This document shows positions 59,782 through 62,049 of a stretch of 62,049 bases of DNA, piece by piece. The notes under the pieces are model-generated. The model was not told the DNA's origin and searched no databases. It worked only from the letters and a program-made list of their open reading frames with translations. The stretch covers positions 1 through 62,049 of the forward strand of contig CAYXDO010000058.1 of assembly GCA_964463485.1 (NCBI GenBank). Reading direction: 5' to 3'. Numbering within the stretch: the stretch's first letter is position 1; each line of letters opens with the position of its first letter. A program made the translations under genes and the position numbers. This DNA comes from CAYXDO01 sp964463485 (lineage in GTDB: Bacteria; Myxococcota; Kuafuiibacteriia; Kuafuiibacteriales; Kuafuiibacteriaceae).

Positions 59782-60303
59782 GTGTGGTCGATTGGAAGCG
59801 CCCTGATGAGCGGCGACATCCACGGTGTCATTCAGCAGCAATTCAGTCAATATCTTGCCAATGCGCAAAGCATGGCCACGCAGTTCAGTTTAGGCGAGGC
59901 TGTCGAGGCGCTTGAGCGAAATATGCCGAGGTGTTCTCGAGAGCCTCAACCCTCTGGACCGTGCACCTTGCGCGCGTTTCGAACGCAAAGCTTCGCGGCC
60001 TGCTTGCTGATCTACCTGCCGAATCCAGCTACGCTGAGCCAGCAAATCATTCCCACACCGATTAAGTTCGCCAAGAAGTCGCTGAGCTTTGTCGCAGGTG
60101 GAAAAGAGCACGCTGGTCGCGTGGTTGGAACAGGCATACAGGACTCTTGGCCACGCGGACAGCATCAGATCTGGAGGATGGATGTGCACCCCTTCACGGG
60201 GCCTCATGCCGACAAAGGTGACAAGCACTTCGCGGGTCCCAAGGAGATAGCGGTTTGGCCCGATCGACCGTTCCATTTCCACGTCATTCGACCGCCTAAT
60301 TGA
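59782..60303 (+). CDS. Possible C-terminal toxin tip of the RHS protein (tentative)
   Basis: In the same frame as the RHS end, but after its TAG, the reading resumes: SIGSALMSGDIHGVIQQQFS, then a doubtful middle, and a compact end with many His, Asp and Lys (WRMDVHPFTGPHADKGDKHF, AVWPDRPFHFHVIRPPN). Polymorphic toxins carry such short domains immediately after the RHS motif. No family was recognised. The middle (59925-60050) reads better in another frame, so the domain may also be damaged. A 16-bp gap leads to the next gene. Confidence 0.4.
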   Translation: MWSIGSALMSGDIHGVIQQQFSQYLANAQSMATQFSLGEAVEALERNMPRCSREPQPSGPCTLRAFRTQSFAACLLIYLPNPATLSQQIIPTPIKFAKKSLSFVAGGKEHAGRVVGTGIQDSWPRGQHQIWRMDVHPFTGPHADKGDKHFAGPKEIAVWPDRPFHFHVIRPPN

Positions 60304-60319
60304 TACTTGGAGGGCCTCC

Positions 60320-60814
60320 ATGACTAGGCCACCACTTGGAGAGACTTTCTTGCGGTTCCTGAAGGCCCCGCCACAGTTCCAGTTGGAGTTTCTCCCCATG
60401 GAAGACGCGGAGCGGTATGTAGTCTTTCTGCGCGAAGGTGAGCCGACACTTCCATCGGGCCTGAGGATGGTTCTCATCGCGGGTGCCGATTCGCTGTGGG
60501 ACGAGGACTTCCAGACCAGAGTTGCAGGCCGCGATCAGGATTCGCTTCTTCAGCTCTACTCGCTAATATTCTGCCTAACCGAATACTGCGACCATGTGGT
60601 GGACGACCTCCGACGTGAACTATCGATCGACGCAAGCATGGGGCCGGGTGCCGACTGGAGAGCGGGTCTTTGGCTCCTCCTGCGCTCCTTGGCCACCCGC
60701 GCGCTCGCCGATGTCGGATTGGGTGCCGGCCCCCCCGACCTCACGTTCGAGGAGAGTTTCCTGCATCCCAGCGTCGCGGTGCGTGTCAACCCCGAGAAAC
60801 CTGGGGAACTGTAA
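60320..60814 (+). CDS. Possible immunity protein (unknown family)
   Basis: A 164-residue soluble, acidic protein starting MTRPPLGETFLRFLKAPPQF and containing MVLIAGADSLWDEDFQTR and LLQLYSLIFCLTEYCDHVVD. The length, acidity and place right behind a candidate RHS toxin tip match immunity genes of polymorphic toxin systems. I do not recognise the family. Unlike the upstream pieces, it reads as one intact frame, as expected if it still protects against related toxins. Confidence 0.55.
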   Translation: MTRPPLGETFLRFLKAPPQFQLEFLPMEDAERYVVFLREGEPTLPSGLRMVLIAGADSLWDEDFQTRVAGRDQDSLLQLYSLIFCLTEYCDHVVDDLRRELSIDASMGPGADWRAGLWLLLRSLATRALADVGLGAGPPDLTFEESFLHPSVAVRVNPEKPGEL

Positions 60815-60840
60815 GGAACTTACTCGCCCACGCTCCCTTC

Positions 60841-61014
60841 AAATTCAGGCCGTGCCCCCCTCTGTCCGATTTTCGGTGGGCGGTCGGAAATGCTCAGTAT
60901 CGACTCACCTGAGTTGGCTGTACTGCAACAGCGGGGGCCCCCCCAAATTCAAGCCGTGCCGCGGTCGGAGGTGTTCAGTAGTGACTCACCTGAGTTTCGC
61001 GTAACAGCGGGGGC
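60841..61014. repeat. Two imperfect copies of a roughly 70-100-bp element
   Basis: Copy 1 (60841-60939) and copy 2 (60955-61014) both begin AAATTCAGGCCGTGCC or AAATTCAAGCCGTGCC, share GACTCACCTGAGTT and end in ACAGCGGGGGC. Copy 2 lacks about 30 bp. No coding sequence was recognised in them. Confidence 0.8.
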
Positions 61015-61695
61015 GGTAGGGGTCCAGCGACTTCGGTATTCACGAAAACGCGCTATTTCTAGAGTTCGGCGGAGTCCCAATGGCATGAGTTCGCGCGTGC
61101 TTCAGCAGTCGAGATCGGGCCCGCTGGGCGGAATTCCGCCGGCCCTTCGGAGCTCGGGCATACTTCGACCTTCGAGCGCCAGGCCCGAATATCAGTTTGA
61201 CCTCGCTGCCAGAGACCTACGCCGCTTGCTTCAGCTCGACGACCGGGAGAGTACGTTCGTTGTCGAGGAAGCGAACGTGCAGCTCGAGCCGCCTTGGCGA
61301 CGGCCCGGGCCTCGGCGCTGCCTGGGGCCGTGCACAGGGGGCGCTCGAGGGCCAGCGCGCTCGCGGCTCGAATCGCGGCGCCTCGATTGCCGACCCCCCG
61401 CGTTCTGACGGTGCCAGGCATCGTCCGCCCGGCGGGCATCGTCCGCATCGTCCGCCCGGCGGGCATCGTCCGACAAGGGGCGGGGCATCGACCGAAGGGG
61501 CGGGGGGGCTCGTCCGAAGGGGCCAAGGGCCCATCGTCCGAACGGGCCTGGCCGGGGAGAAGTCAGCGAGAGCTTGGGGATCATCTCGCCCCTCGACGTC
61601 GAGCCGTTCATGCGCTCGAGCATGCGGACCCAACGGAGGCTGAAAACCCAACCGGGGCTTGCATCCAGGTTGGGCACACGCTAGGGTGCGCCCGC
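61015..61695. other. Non-coding region with GC-rich tandem repeats
   Basis: No gene is convincing here. At 61417-61473, copies of GCATCGTCCGCCCGGCGG run in tandem, with further TCGTCCGAAGGGGC variants to about 61560; each unit is partly self-complementary. A minus-strand frame near 61217-61290 ends in HVRFLDNERTLPVVELKQAA, which looks protein-like but has no start or domain, and may be another remnant. Confidence 0.5.
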
Positions 61696-62049
61696 ATGTG
61701 GGCGGTCGGAGCGAATCGGAGCAAGTCGAATCCTCGAAGGCACGACGATCAGCCCGGTGACGCTGGCGTCCTTGGAGCGCTGACCCTCGTCGCGACACTC
61801 TCCGCGTGCTCCGACCCCGTTGCCCCTGCCGGGGTAACGCAGCGAGGCCTCTCGCCCGCCGCAGAGCTGTCGGCCTTCAGCTTGTACGCGCTCGTGTCCG
61901 TCGAGCTCGACCAACGGTCCATCGTCACGACGGGCGCCATCGGCGTCCGAGCTGCCGGGACGGGTCGCGTCGACCTCGACCAACGCGCGACGGCCGGGAA
62001 CGTGGCCGCGGTGTCCGTCCACCTCTCGCAGTTGGCGACCGCGGGCGAC
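61696..62049 (+). CDS. Lipoprotein, 5' part only (runs off the window)
   Basis: An open frame of 118 codons without a stop before the window ends. After a charged start (ANRSKSNPRRHDDQPGDAG) comes a hydrophobic signal with lipobox (GALTLVATLSAC). The mature part reads VSVELDQRSIVTTGAIGV and TGRVDLDQRATAGNVAAVS, a beta-helix-like pattern common in large exported proteins. ATG 61696 gives a rather long n-region; a later start such as the GTG at 61759 is out of frame, so the ATG is kept. Confidence 0.6.
   Translation, partial: MWAVGANRSKSNPRRHDDQPGDAGVLGALTLVATLSACSDPVAPAGVTQRGLSPAAELSAFSLYALVSVELDQRSIVTTGAIGVRAAGTGRVDLDQRATAGNVAAVSVHLSQLATAGD

Noticed and set aside
61059..61798. Arg/Pro-rich minus-strand frames over the tandem repeats near the right edge
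   Set aside because: Translations of GC-rich repeats; no start site or domain.

Overview
The window looks like a chromosomal segment of a high-GC, Gram-negative bacterium, most likely a member of the Myxococcota (Polyangia-like, possibly uncultured). The reasons are a complete menaquinone gene cluster, L,D-heptose genes for lipopolysaccharide, an orphan type III secretion ring lipoprotein, a transporter fused to HEAT repeats and a cyclic-nucleotide domain, several secreted lipoproteins, and strong GC bias at third codon positions. The taxonomic call is an inference from gene content only. No rRNA, tRNA, CRISPR array or intact insertion sequence was seen.

Region 1 (about 0-22 kb) is a surface-glycan region. 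An OatA-like acyltransferase, a methyltransferase, a GNAT toxin-antitoxin pair, two glycosyltransferases (GT9, GT4) and hldE are followed by sulfotransferases, a methyltransferase and an exostosin-like glycosyltransferase. Next come a small peptide with a lasso-like leader motif and a nucleotidyltransferase, a lipoprotein, a DUF5989/carbamoyltransferase pair, two SGNH hydrolases separated by a 52-residue membrane protein, a phosphotransferase and hldD. A leftover hldD-like tail fused to a sulfotransferase start beside hldE suggests that the glycan genes now lying between hldE and hldD arrived by recombination.

Region 2 (22-44 kb) is mostly core: rpmG, a PHA-granule-region protein, a radical SAM protein, the HEAT/cNMP transporter, the SctJ-like lipoprotein, glmS and glmU, a response regulator-kinase hybrid, a rhomboid protease, a GIY-YIG protein, glnS, a YkgJ-type cysteine-cluster protein, a POT-like transporter, a lipoprotein and an SDR.

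Region 3 (44.7-56.9 kb) is the menaquinone locus, transcribed leftward: menF-menD-menB-menA-menC-menE-polyprenyl synthase-DAHP synthase and, beyond an interruption, menG. Most junctions are 4-nt stop/start overlaps. A VapBC/FitAB-type toxin-antitoxin pair and a decayed duplicate of the DAHP synthase and polyprenyl synthase tail lie between DAHP synthase and menG. A perfect 13-bp-arm inverted repeat covers the menF start and faces a divergent GbsR/MarR-like regulator.

Region 4 (57-62 kb) is eroded: FG-GAP, PASTA and RHS/YD-repeat fragments in shifting frames lead into a possible toxin tip and a possible immunity gene, then non-coding repeats and the start of a lipoprotein that runs off the window. 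Four hexanucleotide arrays of different sequence (about 11.55, 21.8-22.0, 57.1 and 58.2 kb) all lie outside intact genes.
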